In this document: positions 45,266-57,776 of the stretch, one piece after another | How the letters are laid out: the number at the start of each line of letters is the position of its first letter | How positions within the stretch are numbered: position 1 is the stretch's first letter | NCBI GenBank assembly: GCA_030848705.1 | Contig: CM061235.1 | Span: forward strand, 135,973,228-136,037,227 | Source of the DNA: Heracleum sosnowskyi | Lineage: Eukaryota; Streptophyta; Magnoliopsida; Apiales; Apiaceae | DNA length: 64,000 nt | Direction: 5' to 3' | The notes under the pieces: model-generated | What the model saw: only the letters and a program-made list of their open reading frames with translations | What the model was told of the DNA's origin: nothing | Databases searched by the model: none | Translations under genes and position numbers: made by a program

Positions 45266-47046
45266 ATTTTACAAGAACTCAGCATATGTAGAAGAACAAA
45301 TATGACAATCTATTGAAATCAAAACATTACCAGCAGGTCAACAAATCACAGAAAAACTCATGTTTGCAGGTCGAATTTCGAAACACACAAAGAATCAAAG
45401 TCGTAGACAATTAAAATACCTTTTTAGAAAGTCTAATATCATAAAATTACGACAAATAACGAATCAGATATGATTTTTACAAGAATTCAGAGTTTATATA
45501 GTATACATACAAAATCGGAGTAGTCATACGAACACAATAGACACAACAAATAACTCATGGATATATATCATATTATATACCAAAACATTATCACATATAC
45601 AAATAATCAAAAAAATATGATTTATACATAATATCATATACATGAATTTACAAAAATATACAAAGAGTAAAAGAATCGTTACCCCTTTTTTTAAACTTGT
45701 CACAAATCTTCCTCTTTTCGTGTTTTTCTTCTTCTTCTCTCTCTTTTAGGGTTTTGTCTTTTTTTTTTCTCTTACAAATTATCTACGTTTGTATCTGTAT
45801 AGTAGTCCATTTAATTAAGTTTGGTCAACCAAAATCATTCAATTAAACTAAAGTCCAACTAAATTAAATTAGTGCGGCCCATTAATCCAATTTTATTCTA
45901 AAGTCAAATAATATAATTATCTTAAATTTTAATCCACTTATAATTCTAATTTCTAGCAAATTAAAATCTATTAAAATTATAAGAAAAATCAGGATATTAC
46001 ATATTGTGAGTTAGATGGAATTAACTGAAAAACCCAGAGGATTAGAGGAAGTGGATGGATTATGTGTGGTTAGAGTTTCTGATTCTCAAACTGTCACACA
46101 TTAGCAAATCTTGCAAGAGTTTGTTTGGAGGCAGGCCCTTATTTGAGTCCGAATGCTGGAGAAGTTATCAGATTAGTGGAAGAATTGCCACCAGGAGTGA
46201 ATTTCACAATCTGTGAAAGCTCTTGCAAACCTCTTGTAAAGGCTACGTCAAGGAATGTGTGAACCAAATATATCGCCTGAGGATTCAGGTCCCAACATTG
46301 AACCAATAATATTAATTTATTGTGCAACAAACTTTAGTACTAGGATTTAACGAAAATTTGAAGCTTTAGGCCTTTTAATTCCGTTTATAATGTGAATATG
46401 TGATTATCTAGGCAAACCAAATATGTGCAGCAGCCATTCACTCTTATATGTTCACTACATGAATTCAAAACACTAAATTTTTAGGGTGGAAACTGGAAAC
46501 GAATATATAATAAGATAGATAGATAATCTGGCACTGAATGAATATGAAAATACGCGACTTTGATGGTGCAAATGGAAGTTGGTGAATCTTATTATATATT
46601 CTCCAGTAATTAGCAAAAATGAAAGTGTTATTCTCCCTTGCACAAGTCGTTTGACTTGTTGAGAGAGTGTGGAACTCTAATTTTATTCCCTTGCATAATT
46701 AGACCAAATATCTGTTTGAAAGCTAGTAGAATGAGAAGAAAGATCAACAGCGTACTACTTGGGTCATTGAACATTATTTATGTTGGATCAACTACGCTTT
46801 CACAATTCAACACATTATTACATCCCTTCAATTCCTTAGTACTTAAGGAATGGAGACTATTTCTCTTAGACAGATACGAATCACCGAGCTAGATATACAA
46901 TAATTAATTAAAACCATTAATGTCAAGAATCAATACATCAAAGAATATATAACGGATGTCCTCATACAAGAATTCTCAGGCTAATATAAACAATATTGAG
47001 AATTATTATATGTATGTACATGCAAAAAATGAGTAACGACGATGGA
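45266..47046. other. Spacer between PR-10 array and CML gene
   Basis: AT-rich. A plus-strand frame at about 46110-46250 (EAGPYLSPNAGEVIRLVEELPPG) looks protein-like but is short, is interrupted on both sides and matches no family I can name. It may be a gene fragment. The end of the stretch holds the 3'UTR of the CML gene. Confidence 0.4.
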
Positions 47047-47469
47047 TCAAGACATCATTACCATGAATTCATCAAACTGGAGAACTCCATCCCCATTAAG
47101 ATCATAATTTTGAATCATCAACTTACACTCATCCATACTCTTGGACTGCCCTATTTTACTAAGCATCCTTTTCAAACTCTTGGGCGTTATGCACCCCTGC
47201 CCTTCCATTTCATACAGCTTAAAAGCCTCCTTTAAGTCGTTCATTTTCTCCTCGTGTCCGCCACCTTCAACCAGCCTCACGAACTCCTCCAAGCTCAACA
47301 ATCCATCTCCGTCCGAATCTACTAACTGCACGGCTGCCTCAGCTTCCTGCAACGACAGTTCCCCGCCAATCAATGCCATGCATTTTTGCAGCTCGGCCGG
47401 CGATATCTTCTTATCTCCATTATCATCAATGTGATTAAACACGCGTTCATATTGTTGCTCGATGTTCAT
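47047..47469 (-). CDS. Calmodulin-like protein (four EF-hand positions)
   Basis: An intronless minus-strand gene of 140 residues. EF-hand loops are at 15-26 (DDNGDKKISPAE), 51-62 (DSDGDGLLSLEE) and 123-134 (DLNGDGVLQFDE), each with acidic residues at loop positions 1, 3, 5 and 12. The third position, 87-98 (EMEGQGCITPKS), has lost Asp at 1 and Glu at 12 and should not bind calcium. Three working sites with a dead third hand and no intron fit the plant CML30/31-like group. It is a cytosolic or nuclear calcium sensor that would act by binding targets. The ATG is preceded by a leader of about 50-60 bases after a minus-strand TATA box. Confidence 0.93.
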   Translation of the reverse strand: MNIEQQYERVFNHIDDNGDKKISPAELQKCMALIGGELSLQEAEAAVQLVDSDGDGLLSLEEFVRLVEGGGHEEKMNDLKEAFKLYEMEGQGCITPKSLKRMLSKIGQSKSMDECKLMIQNYDLNGDGVLQFDEFMVMMS

Positions 47470-47550
47470 AGTATTTACTTGACGAAACTAAAAAAGAATA
47501 TCAAACTTATAGTTGCAAGAAAATGTAGATAGGAAAGTGTGGAGATGTTG

Positions 47551-47558
47551 TATATAAA
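47551..47558 (-). promoter_or_regulatory. TATA box of the CML gene
   Basis: On the minus strand the sequence reads CCTTTATATAC, about 82 bp upstream of the ATG. Confidence 0.6.
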
Positions 47559-48280
47559 GGAACAGAAAATTGCGCGTTGTGCTGCTGACCAAAATCAGGG
47601 AGAAAAATAAAACAGTGGACGTTCGAAAATAAAAAAGACGGCAACGACCGTTGATTTTTATTTTTTAATTGTGTATCGGAGCTAAGCAATGCGGTAACAA
47701 GTTCCAGAATACTGGGAGGAATTAACTAGGAAAGTTCGGGAATGTGGTCAATCTCAGAATAAAATGAAAATTAGTTCTAAAGGCGGTTGACCTTACATTC
47801 ATTTCGACGACGACGACATCGAAAACTTTAGAGGTGCCGTCAATCCAGCCACAACCACAAAACTATAATATCTGCAAAAGTGTGGTTTTGTTAATATGTA
47901 CGTTTTCAATTCAAATAAACCCTTTGGCCAAATTACCACGTCAAGATTTATATTTAAAACTTTGTGCTTTGCGACTTTGTCAGGATAGTTGATAGGAGTA
48001 TAACTTTTTTTATTTTTATAATATTTCATACATCTAACATTTCTTTAGGTGGTAGAAATTCTGGCCAAAATGATTGTTTTTAATTCTTAATACAGCAATA
48101 GTTATACACATGCTCTAAGTATGGAGGTCATAAACAATTACTATCTCATACCAACTTGTGACATATTGGTTGCGTCACTACCTGGTCACAAATAATGAGG
48201 TTTAAAACTCTCCCTTCCAGAGTCCCATTACAATACGATAGAAAATCAAATGACATTAGTCATTACAAAACCAAATCACA
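47559..48280. other. Spacer between CML and IMP2
   Basis: It holds the CML upstream region and the 3' flank of IMP2. No gene, RNA or repeat stands out. Confidence 0.5.
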
Positions 48281-49778
48281 TCAGCTAGAGCCTAAGCCAA
48301 GTCTGTCTTGAGGAATTCCTTGCTCCAATTTACCGATTCTTTTTGGTGGCCAGATAATGTGGGTGGCCCTTCCCTTTATCAGCCCCAAAGGAACCTGCGA
48401 TGTGGAACCAGGATTAAGGCAGGAAAGTTTAACTGCACATAATTGTCGGACTTCTACCAATAAAAAAATATAACAAGTTTATTTGATAGAACCAAATTGA
48501 ACATTAAATCACTTGCATTTTAAAATTTATAATTACTGATAACGTTATATCCTAAGTTATGAACACCCTGGTTCGGAGAAAGTAGGAGATGTAGATATGA
48601 TATGCACAAACCGGGCCAATGGATTTTGAATCCAAGCTCGAAGCTGAATTATCTCCTTCAACCCAACAATGCCCATCTGGAATCTTCACAACATCATCGG
48701 AGTAAGGAGAACTGACCCAGTCACCTGGCAATGCAGTGATTCTTTTCACGAATTTCTTCTTATGATCATTGGGGGAGCTGCAAAAGACAGAAACTGCAGC
48801 ACAATCAATAGTGTTTTGTTTTTTTTTGCTAAATAAAAATATACTATTAACAAAGGAAAGCAACCATACAAACTAAAAGGAGGAATACCCCAATGAAGAG
48901 AGGAACAATCAATAGTTACACACATTAAGTAATCCAGCAAATTAGGTTCAATATTAAACAGGAAAAAACCTATACGTCTATTATAATTTGTAACAGAGAG
49001 AACTCCATAGTCTAGTCATGAAGTATTTACATTGCAAAAAAAAACTGTAAGCCTACTATAGACGTATATTTGCACATCAAAATAATGCTAAATTTCATTT
49101 ACAAAGGTAATTCGTTTGGTTTCTTTCTTCCCATAATGCAAATTGACCTGCTTGTCCGGAAGCACTTGTTAAAGGGCTTATTCATGTATAACACATGATA
49201 ATTTTGTTTTTTAAAAACTTCCGCAGAGAGAAACTCTATATTACTAACATGAACAACATAATTTACACAGGTAAAATTCTATATACGTCAGACCCAAGAT
49301 GTTACTAGTGATTGTGAAAAACACACAAACCAGCATGCCATATTTGTATTGGCATAGTATATAGCTTATTAATGGTGCATCATCATTTTATTAGAATCCA
49401 CATTGGTTAATTTGCAAGAAACAAATCGCTAATCAAATACAGTTGCATAATCGTACCAGAAAACTACAACATCACCAAGTGAGAACTTGTAGTTCTGTAA
49501 GCAAAATTTTTCCACCAAAACACGGTCAGCTGCGGCAAAACATATATATTAGGCATAAACAACTAATCATTTTCACACAAGAGTTTATAATTAGTTCCTC
49601 TGAGAGATTTACCTGTAAATGTTTCCAAAGAAGTACTGCACTGGGGATTGAACGTTGGAGACATAGAACAGCCTCGAACAGAAACAATACTAATATAACG
49701 ATCTGATATGGTAAGGCCTATAAGCCCACATGTGACGAAGGTTTTTGAGACATTCGAAATAAAATTCAGGCTTACCAT
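48281..49778 (-). CDS. IMP2: Mitochondrial inner membrane protease subunit 2 (signal peptidase I family)
   Basis: Four minus-strand coding exons, 49778-49613, 49529-49457, 48777-48612 and 48394-48281, join in frame to 172 residues. The N-terminal part has a hydrophobic segment (about 14-35, TFVTCGLIGLTISDRYISIV). It is followed by the S26 serine box VRGCSMSPTFNP with catalytic Ser38. The lysine box KKKFVKRITALPGDW supplies the general-base Lys91. The third conserved box is CWVEGDNSASSLDSKSIGPV, and the C-terminus VPLGLIKGRATHIIWPPKRI is typical of IMP2. The family removes sorting signals from proteins delivered to the intermembrane space, in complex with IMP1. The start is the first ATG of the exon, just after an AG acceptor, and fits the family length. 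The 5' leader seems to lie in an upstream exon. Confidence 0.93.
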
Positions 49779-50966
49779 CCTTATTAGAAAAGAATACGTA
49801 TCACACTGACAAGAAGGATATCTGTACATATGTGTTGACCAAATTAGAGAGGAATGTATAATGTTTATGAATACAGACTTACCTTATTGTAGACTAAGCA
49901 TGAGTTCATGATAAAAATCAATTAGTATAACAGTCATTCTAGGAGCCTCAAAAAAATCTTCGATATGTTAAGTATTACAGTGCAGTAGAGAGTTTCTTTA
50001 GTAAAAATATACTAAAAAGTAAAAAACCATCATATTAAAACCTTATAGGATACGACTGCATTACAAGGTGCATTACAAGGAAGCAACTATTTGACATATC
50101 ACATAAAAAGGTACAAGAACGTGTAGAGCAAGTGCAAGACACGAGGCTGTATTTGAATAAATTTACTACTGATTTTGGATTTTATAGTATACTATAATAC
50201 TACAGATAAATCTTTAGAAATCTGGTCATAAACCAGAGCTCAGCTTGTAAAGCATCTCTAGGACTTTTGTCCTAATCTTGGCCTCGCCATAAGTATGAAT
50301 ACAAGACTCATACTAAATACAGTAGATATATTTTTACACGCCCTGACGTTTAGTTACAAATCAGTAGGAATTTGTTTTTCAGCCCAGACTGGCATTCAAA
50401 AATTAGCAATAATTCATTTGAGCCCCATCTGTTTTAGAATCATAGCTCTGCCACTGCATAGCACGTCAACAATAACCTTAGGACAAAGGAAAGTAGCGAG
50501 CTGACCAGCACCGGAAAAGGCTTCATTGCAAAATTCAGTTAAACACTTTACGCCTAATCACTACTACTAATTACTATCTGTGTCCAAATGCTTACTTCCG
50601 GTGTACAAGATTGAGAAATACAGTTGAATTTATTACGAATCGTTTACGCCTCTTATTAAAACTAAAAGTCCCTTACAAATTTTGATATCAACAATACAAT
50701 ACTAACTGTTATCGGGACAGACGAGTAATAATAAAAAAAAAATCAAAATGACAAATAATACAAGATGAATATGTGTATACTCACTAGTCATATATCACTG
50801 ATTCACAAGCAGATCAATTAGTAAATTTATAATCACCAATTTAATCATATTCGGTGCTAGTATCATTAATATGCAGGTACAAGATTAAAATCAAAGAATA
50901 CAATTCGAAATTGAAATTATAATTTGCACACTTGCAATCTGAATAAATACATAGGGAGGGAACGTA
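49779..50966 (-). other. Probable 5'UTR intron of IMP2
   Basis: AATAAG|GATGG at 49780 could be the acceptor, and AAAAAA|GTACGTTCC near 50965 the donor on the minus strand. The stretch between has no coding potential. Confidence 0.4.
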
Positions 50967-51060
50967 CTTTTTTCATTGAAAGAGAGCTGGAGCTTGGCTA
51001 GGAAGAGGACGATGAGTTTGCTCCAGACTCGGACTTTTCAAACAAAAAATAAAACAAGGA
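50967..51060 (-). other. Probable noncoding first exon and start region of IMP2
   Basis: CT- and AG-rich, less AT-rich than its surroundings, read on the minus strand as a short leader (CCTCTTCCTAGCCAAGCTCC). It has no ATG in frame with the IMP2 start. Confidence 0.35.
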
Positions 51061-51940
51061 CTGGGCCTTTGTTACTTAAACAGCCCTTACTAGACCGGCC
51101 CAATATGTAGTCTGGCATTCAATGTTCGGGTTTAAAATTTTGGTATTTCTCTTTGAAAATTAAAAAAATTGGTACTTTACTTATTCTTCTTCTTTTTTTA
51201 ATTTTCGTAAGCTTATATTTTTGGGATAAAACTAGGAACCAATAAAAACTGAACTACGTTTAGTTTGGTAGTTTGTTTTGAAATTTTACTTCATCGAAGG
51301 TCGAAACTAGAATATCTTGATTTTATGAAATTTTTAGTAATTTTATTGCGATTTGTGCTTGGAGCGTGAACAACGAAGTTCATTGATATACTAATGAATG
51401 ATTTGATGAATTGATAACATTTAAGAAAAGTTAATTAATTAAACTTTTATTATCATTTCTTAATGCTTGTCTTAATGTGGGAAATGTAAACAATATTCTC
51501 ATTAATCGAGTAATTCACTATTTTTAATGTTTAAAAATTAGGGTGCAAGTAGTAAGTCAATTTTACTTGATTCATGTACCACAATTGTCATTTGTCAAGT
51601 AGAACAACTGGGGAGGCTGCTTTGCGTCTTTTCTCGTGTCGCATACTCGCATTGTACTCGTTGTTCCGACTTCCATGGAAGGTGGTGGAACGGAACCACA
51701 TCTTCATGTAGGATTCAACAGATATTTGCAAATAAACCTTATTTTTAATAAAGATTTAAATAATCGATCAACTTCTGATTATAGTTTATGAGAATTAAAA
51801 ATTCACTTGAGTTCCATTATAAATCATGTGTTGCACGAATATTGACATTGTTTGGAATTTAGCGATTTCAGTGAATTGAACCAAATTAAAAATTAGATCA
51901 AATGAATGTTTTAATTAGCGGACTGGGATGCTAAGGACAA
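51061..51940. other. Spacer upstream of IMP2
   Basis: AT-rich, with no gene or clear repeat. Confidence 0.5.
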
Positions 51941-52440
51941 TTGTTCTCGGATTTTACGACGCCGCTTCTCTCGGTGTCCAATTGTCAAGCCCTAACCCTC
52001 TCTCCACCGACTCCTCTTTAAATCCCAAGCTCCAGAAAACAACCATCTCAATCGTCTCTCCTCCGGCGGTGGTTCGATACTAACGGAGGTTCTTTATATA
52101 CTCCCTCCATCCCAGCCAATAGTATACATTGGTTCTGGATACGGAGATCAAGAAAATATATAAAAAATGAGTAAAATTAGATGAAAAGTGGATAAAATGG
52201 TGGGACCTATCAATATTTAATAATAGATTTGAGATATTAGAGAAAAATAGTTGATGTAATAGTGTTTTATATTATTATAGAATAGAGATAGTGGAGAAAG
52301 TAGTGGGTGTAATATTGTTTTATATTATTAAAAATTACTATTTTTGGAATATATAAAAATGAGAGAGACATCCCAAAATGGAAAGTGTATAGAAATGGAT
52401 GGAACGGAGGGAGTATATAACTCCTAATCTACAACTATAT
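51941..52440 (+). other. Orphan leader-like sequence split by a MITE
   Basis: Positions 51965-52095 are GC-richer and pyrimidine-rich (CCCTAACCCTCTCTCCACCG, CGTCTCTCCTCCGGCGG). They look like the 5'UTR of a plant gene, but no long open frame follows. It may be the stump of a lost gene or of an unseen noncoding transcript. Confidence 0.35.
52101..52413. mobile_element. Stowaway-type MITE, 313 bp
   Basis: Ends CTCCCTCCATCCCA and the inverted TGGAACGGAGGGAG, flanked by TA on both sides (52099-52100 and 52414-52415). These are the terminal sequence and TA duplication of Stowaway elements (Tc1/mariner group). Confidence 0.93.
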
Positions 52441-53056
52441 CAATTTTTTAGGATTATTAAGAATCTATTGTGGTGTATCACGGTTCCAGTTTCTTTGTTT
52501 ATTGCTTTGCATAGCTAGGAAGTTTGGCAATTCGATAATTTCATAGTAGATGTTCTTCAACTGATCTTGAGTGTCCTGTAGTTAGATCTAGGATTATTTT
52601 TTAGTATTTTGTATATGCTTGTGTATTATAGTTTGTTTGTACCCTTTATATCTTTTTTGTAGCACAAATCTTTCTTGAAATTCTGTCTTTCTAACATATT
52701 TATTCGATTGATTCGATTTAGTGTCGTGATTCCTCCCACTAGCTTATGGTGAGGCAGTCGATTAATTCAAATACTTTGTTAGATTTTCAGATATTCCTTA
52801 GGTTTTACTTTGAGTGCTTTCTTAGGGATATTTCCCGTAATTCTAGAATGTTAATTTTTTTCTTGAATATGAGAGAAAATTTACATTCTTGTGTTGTACC
52901 TCTTTGAGAGAAAATGTTTCTATGAATGAATTCGAAGACCGGTTTTTTGGTTCTTTTTTTGTCAAAAAAAAAAGATAATTAACGGACTAAAAGAATTTGA
53001 ACCCAATTTATTAATTTTGAAAAAGTTTTTACAAGGAATGTTTTTAATTAGATTAT
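52414..53056. other. Spacer between MITE and LINE
   Basis: T-rich, with no supported gene. Could include intron-like sequence of the orphan leader. Confidence 0.4.
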
Positions 53057-53072
53057 TATCATGTGTCTAGTT

Positions 53073-56000
53073 TTTTTTTTTTTTAACAAAAACCAAAAAA
53101 ATTTATATTAAATCAAGACATAAAACATCAATAAGAAAGGGTGGAACATCAAACCACTCCTTACGCCTAACAAAATAAACTGAATAGGGCCCCAAGTCCT
53201 TTACAATTGACAAATAATCATCTAAAATAGCTCCAAGATACGAAGCATCCGTCTTCTTACTGTCAAAAGCTTGAACTACCGCCAGAGAATCTAGCCCAAT
53301 ATGCACCTATGACATCCGCTTCATGTTCAACCAGGAGAGAGCTTCCTTAAAATCCAAAGCTTCGGCATGTTGAGGATTTGTAATTCCAGTCAAACGCCCT
53401 CCATAACCAGCTACAAACTTACCTTGATCATCTCGCAGCAGGCACCCAAAAGAACTGTAACCACTACCTTCAAAAACTGATGCATCAACATTACAAGTCA
53501 GCCATCCGGATTCGGGTTTTCTCCAAACCAAAGCACCCTCCTTGTCATTTAAATGACTAAACCTAGCCTGCTTAATCTGAGCTCGTTGCCACTGAAACAA
53601 AAGAGTGCAAGCACTATTAACGACAATGGACGATGTCTGAAATTTTTTGTTCCAAACAACATTATTCATATGCGTCCAAATTTGTCACATAACAGAACAA
53701 ATAACTTCCAGCTGCTTACCCGTTTTGTTCTCAAAATCCCTTTCATTATAACTTGAAACGACTGACCAGAAGTAAAGTTAGCCTCTAACTTAAGCAGATC
53801 CCGACAATTATAGGCAAAAGAGCATTGAAAGATGGCATGTTCTGATGTCTCTAAAGAACCGTGACACACCGAGAAGATAGGCTAGACCTCAACATACCTA
53901 CTTCGAAGATTTTCAAGGGTTGGAAGACAATTTTGCAGAGCTCTCCATATGAAATTCTTAACCTTTTGCGGAACAGATAAGTTCCACACTTTCAACCAAT
54001 TAAAAGCCGTCCCCAAATCAACATTCTCATTATACACCTAACAAAGACGAAGATAAGCACTCTTAACTGTATAAGCACCCAACTCCCCATCCAACCACAG
54101 CCAAGAATCTTCCACTCTCGAGCAGCTTAAGGGAATTTTTAATATTTTCTGAATATCATTGACGTTAAACAGATCCCTTAAAATATCAATATCCCAATCC
54201 ATACTATCATTTTTCATAAGACTACAAACTTTAATCTCCTCCAGACCAGGACTTACCGGAGTTGATATCCTCGATTGGTTCGAATCGGGTAACCAAAGAT
54301 CTTTCCACACATTAACAGTCGCCCCCTTACCAATCTTTATAACAACCTCATTAATAACTAGCTACTGAGCTGCCATAATACTTCGCCAACGTAACTCGGG
54401 TTAGTTCCCAGGCTAGCATTTCCAAAAGTACACTTCGAGAAGTAACGAGCCTTTAACATCCTCGCAGTGAAAGAATTTGGCTCTGTTAACAGTCTCCAAG
54501 CCTGCTTGCCCAACATTGCCAAGTTGAATTCTTGAATTCTTTTAAATCCCATTACCCCATATTTCTTTGGACAACACATTCTGCTCCACGACATCCAACG
54601 AATCCATTTACTTTTTTCCACATCCGACAACCACCAGAACTTATTCATGAGAATCTCAATTTCCTCACAAAGGCGATTTGGCAATAGAAATAAACTGGCA
54701 ACATACGACGGAATAGACTGAATCGCCGATTTAAGCAAAACCTATTTCCCTCCTCTTGACAAAACTGTTCCTTTCCAACTTTGGAGTCGATTCCAGATTT
54801 TCTCTTTAACATACCTGAAAGTCTCCCACCTATTTCTGGAAACAGCTTTTGGAAGACCAAGGTACATAGAATCATTCCGAATAGGAACCTGAATCACTTG
54901 CACAACAGCTTCTTTATTATGGACAGAAGTGTTACGACTAAAAAAGATAGCAGATTTCTGAAGATTAATTTGTTGACCAGACGCCCTTTCATATAAAACC
55001 AGGCACTCCTTAACACTTTCTGCTTCTTGAACAGTTACACGGTAAAACAGGGAGCAGTCATCAGCAAAAAATAAATGGGTTACAATTGGTGCCCCCATTT
55101 GCGATTTTACACCCATGAATAGCTCTTGAGACTTGCTTTTTATGTATCAGCGCATATAAGCCTTCAGCACAAAGCATGAAGATATAGGGTGAGATTGGGT
55201 CGCCTTGTCGCAGCCCTCGACTTGGAGTAATTGGCACCACCTCATTGCCTGAGACCAAAAATTTATAGGACACAGTCACCATACAAACACGGATCCACTG
55301 AATCCACTTCTCATCAAACCCCATTCTTCTCATGAGCCCAAAAATAAACTCTCATTCCACCCGATCATAGGCTTTACTCATATCATTTTTTAGAGCCAAA
55401 ACACCTGTTTTACCTTTAGTCTTCCTATACATCCAATGATTGATCTCGGACGCTACAATGGCATTATCGGTTATCAAGCGACCCGGGACAAACGCGCTTT
55501 GAGTCTCTGAAATTATATTTGGAAGCAGGCCCTTTAACCAATTTGCAAGCATCTTAGAAACTATTTTCATCATGACATTACATAGTGATATTGGTCGTAG
55601 ATCGGCCATCGATTCTGGTTTTGTCTTTTTTGGTATAAGAACCACGAATGTATCATTAAGATTATCTGGGATTTCTCATACTGCTAGAATACAACAACAT
55701 TCTTTAGCAACATCCTTTCAAATAATACTCCAGAATTTTTGAAAGAAACCAGGGTTCATACCATCTGGCCGAGGACTCTTATCCAGGTGCATAGCAAAGA
55801 TTGCTTGCTTCACTTCTTCCTCTGTAAATTCTCGAGTTAACTCTTCATTCTGACACGAATTGATGCGCTCCCCAATGCACTATAACACACTTTCTTTCAA
55901 CACCCCGTAGATTCAAATAACTCCTTATAATACACCTCTATAAGATTACCCGACCCCGTTGACCAGTTCAGCCACTCTACATCACTGTTCTTCAATTGGG

Positions 56001-56842
56001 TAATTTGATTTTTCTTTTTCCTAGACGATGCATATATATGAAAGTACTTAGAGTTACTATCACCCCCTTGCAGCCAATGCTGCTTAGCCCTCTGTTTTCA
56101 AAAATCTTCCTGCTGGGCCAAGATTTTTGAGTACTCTACCTCAGCGTCTCCCAAACACTGAATGGAAAAGGGATCCCTCCATCCTCGGAATCGATCCATT
56201 CTATCTCTACAACGTTGCAGCCTATATTTGAAATCTTTAACTAATCTCTCACCCCACCTTTTATGCTCAGTAGCACACAACTCAATCCTTTGCCCAATGT
56301 TTTTATTCTTAATTTTTTGCCAACTCTCCATAACAATCTCACTACATCTTTCCTCCCTAAGCCAACAATTTTCAAAACGAAAACGGTAGCCTCTAGTCAC
56401 TGGTCTCCACAAACTAATTTGCAAGAAAATAGCAGAATGATCTGAAGACGGGGCAATAAGATTATGCACCTTGTTTGTTGGGAAAAGAGACCTCCATCCC
56501 TCATTCACAAACACCCTAACCTTTCTTCCACCCATCTCTATGTACCTCGTCTTCTTTCCCACGTAAACGGGTGCCCCTCCATTGGTAAATATGATATTCC
56601 ACACTCCAAAATAGTATCTCTAAAACCATTTAGAAGCCAATTTGGATGTTTATGTCGACCCTTTTTTTCCTCAGCTCTAAGTAAATCATTGAAATCCCCT
56701 AAAATAACCCATGACAAAGATGACTGGGACGCCAAATTCTTAATTAATTCCCAAGACTCTCGGCGCCTAGACCTCTCCGAAAAACCATAAAAACCAGTAA
56801 AACGCCACATAGTTGTATTATCCAGAGTAACCTCTGCATCTA
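53073..56842 (-). mobile_element. L1-type LINE, 5'-truncated, 3.77 kb
   Basis: The element lies between direct copies of TATCATGTGTCTAGTT (53057-53072 and 56843-56858), a 16-bp target duplication. The left edge begins with a run of T, which is the poly(A) tail read on the plus strand. The right edge falls inside the endonuclease domain, so ORF1 and the 5' part of ORF2 are absent. These are the marks of target-primed reverse transcription with 5' truncation. Confidence 0.95.
53103..56840 (-). pseudogene. LINE ORF2 remnant: endonuclease, reverse transcriptase, zf-RVT, RNase H
   Basis: Read from right to left. The apurinic endonuclease part (56840-56100) has WVILGDFNDLL and HPFTWERRR. Reverse transcriptase (55650-54740) has LRPISLCNV, QSAFVPGRLITDNA, RGLRQGDPISPYIF and the FFADD active site. 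A zinc-type region CHGSLETSEHAIFQC lies near 53860-53810. A C-terminal RNase H domain (53560-53150) has CNVDASVFEG and HAEALDFKEAL. This order is that of plant L1 elements with an added RNase H. Many stops and frame changes separate the parts, for example after SKAYDRVE and before MGAPIVTHLFFADD. The element cannot move by itself. Confidence 0.93.
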
Positions 56843-57168
56843 TATCATGTGTCTAGTTAAATTACAAATAACTGATTAAATAACTATTTACCAAATAATA
56901 TTATTTAAATATTATTTAAAATAGTTAAATTCTTAATCCGCTAATTAAAATGACTAATTCAATCTGCTAATTAAAATAGCTAATAAGTTCGCTATCATTA
57001 ACAACTAACCGCTTATAGCCACAAAATACTAATTATATATTTACATATAATAAGCGTAAGTGAGATTTTATCCAAAACTCTGGTCGCGGTAGTCTGGTCC
57101 TCAGTACCGCCAAAACAATCTCAACATCCCCTCAGCTTCTCAAAGATATCACGAACAATTATCTTTTT

Positions 57169-57639
57169 GAGTAAAGTGCACTTTGTGTACTCGTACTTTA
57201 GTCAAAACACCACTTGCAATACTATAGTTTAAAATCGAGCAGTTGCAATATCAATGTTTGTATTTCACTGCACTTTGTTGCATTCCGTTAATTGAGATTA
57301 ACTCCGTTATTAATTTAGGAAGTAAAGTGCACTTTGTGTACTCGTACTTTACTCTAAAATGCATTTTCTGTACTCGCACTTTACTCTAAATTTTGAACTA
57401 AAGTATTGCAAGTGATGTATTGAGCAAAGTGCGGATACACAAAATGCACTTTAGAGTAAAGTGCGAATACACAAAGTGCACTTTACTCCATAAATTAATA
57501 ACGGAATTAACCTCAGTTAACGGAATGCAACAAAGTGCATTAAAATACAAATATTTATATTGCAACTGCTCGATTTTGAACTATAGTATTGCAAGTGGTG
57601 TCTTGACTAAAGTACGAGTACACAAAATGCACTTTACTC
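57169..57639. mobile_element. Foldback MULE-type MITE, 471 bp
   Basis: The two halves are near-perfect inverted copies (about 220 bp each). The left begins GAGTAAAGTGCACTTTGTGT and the right ends with the complement. Direct copies of TATCTTTTT (57160-57168 and 57640-57648) form a 9-bp target duplication. Long inverted repeats with a 9-bp duplication point to the Mutator superfamily. If transcribed, it would fold into a long hairpin. Confidence 0.88.
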
Positions 57640-57749
57640 TATCTTTTTCAACTAAAATAAGTTACCTTTTATGTTTTTCCTTACTAAAACCTCTATTTTT
57701 TTCAAAAATATCATGACTAACACTAACTTTTATTATTTATTTTAACATG

Positions 57750-57776
57750 TCGTGATTCACACGAATTATAAGCTAG
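57750..57776 (+). mobile_element. Helitron 3' end, degenerate
   Basis: TCGTG-ATTCA-CACGA followed by ATTATAAGCTAG and T resembles the hairpin and CTAG end of the Helitrons in the PR-10 array. The 5' end was not found. Confidence 0.5.

Noticed and set aside
46638..46892. Open frame of 84 codons left of the CML gene
   Set aside because: No family motif, no conserved context and ordinary spacer composition.
57420..57716. Plus-strand open frame of 98 codons
   Set aside because: It lies inside and beside the foldback MITE and reads its inverted repeats.
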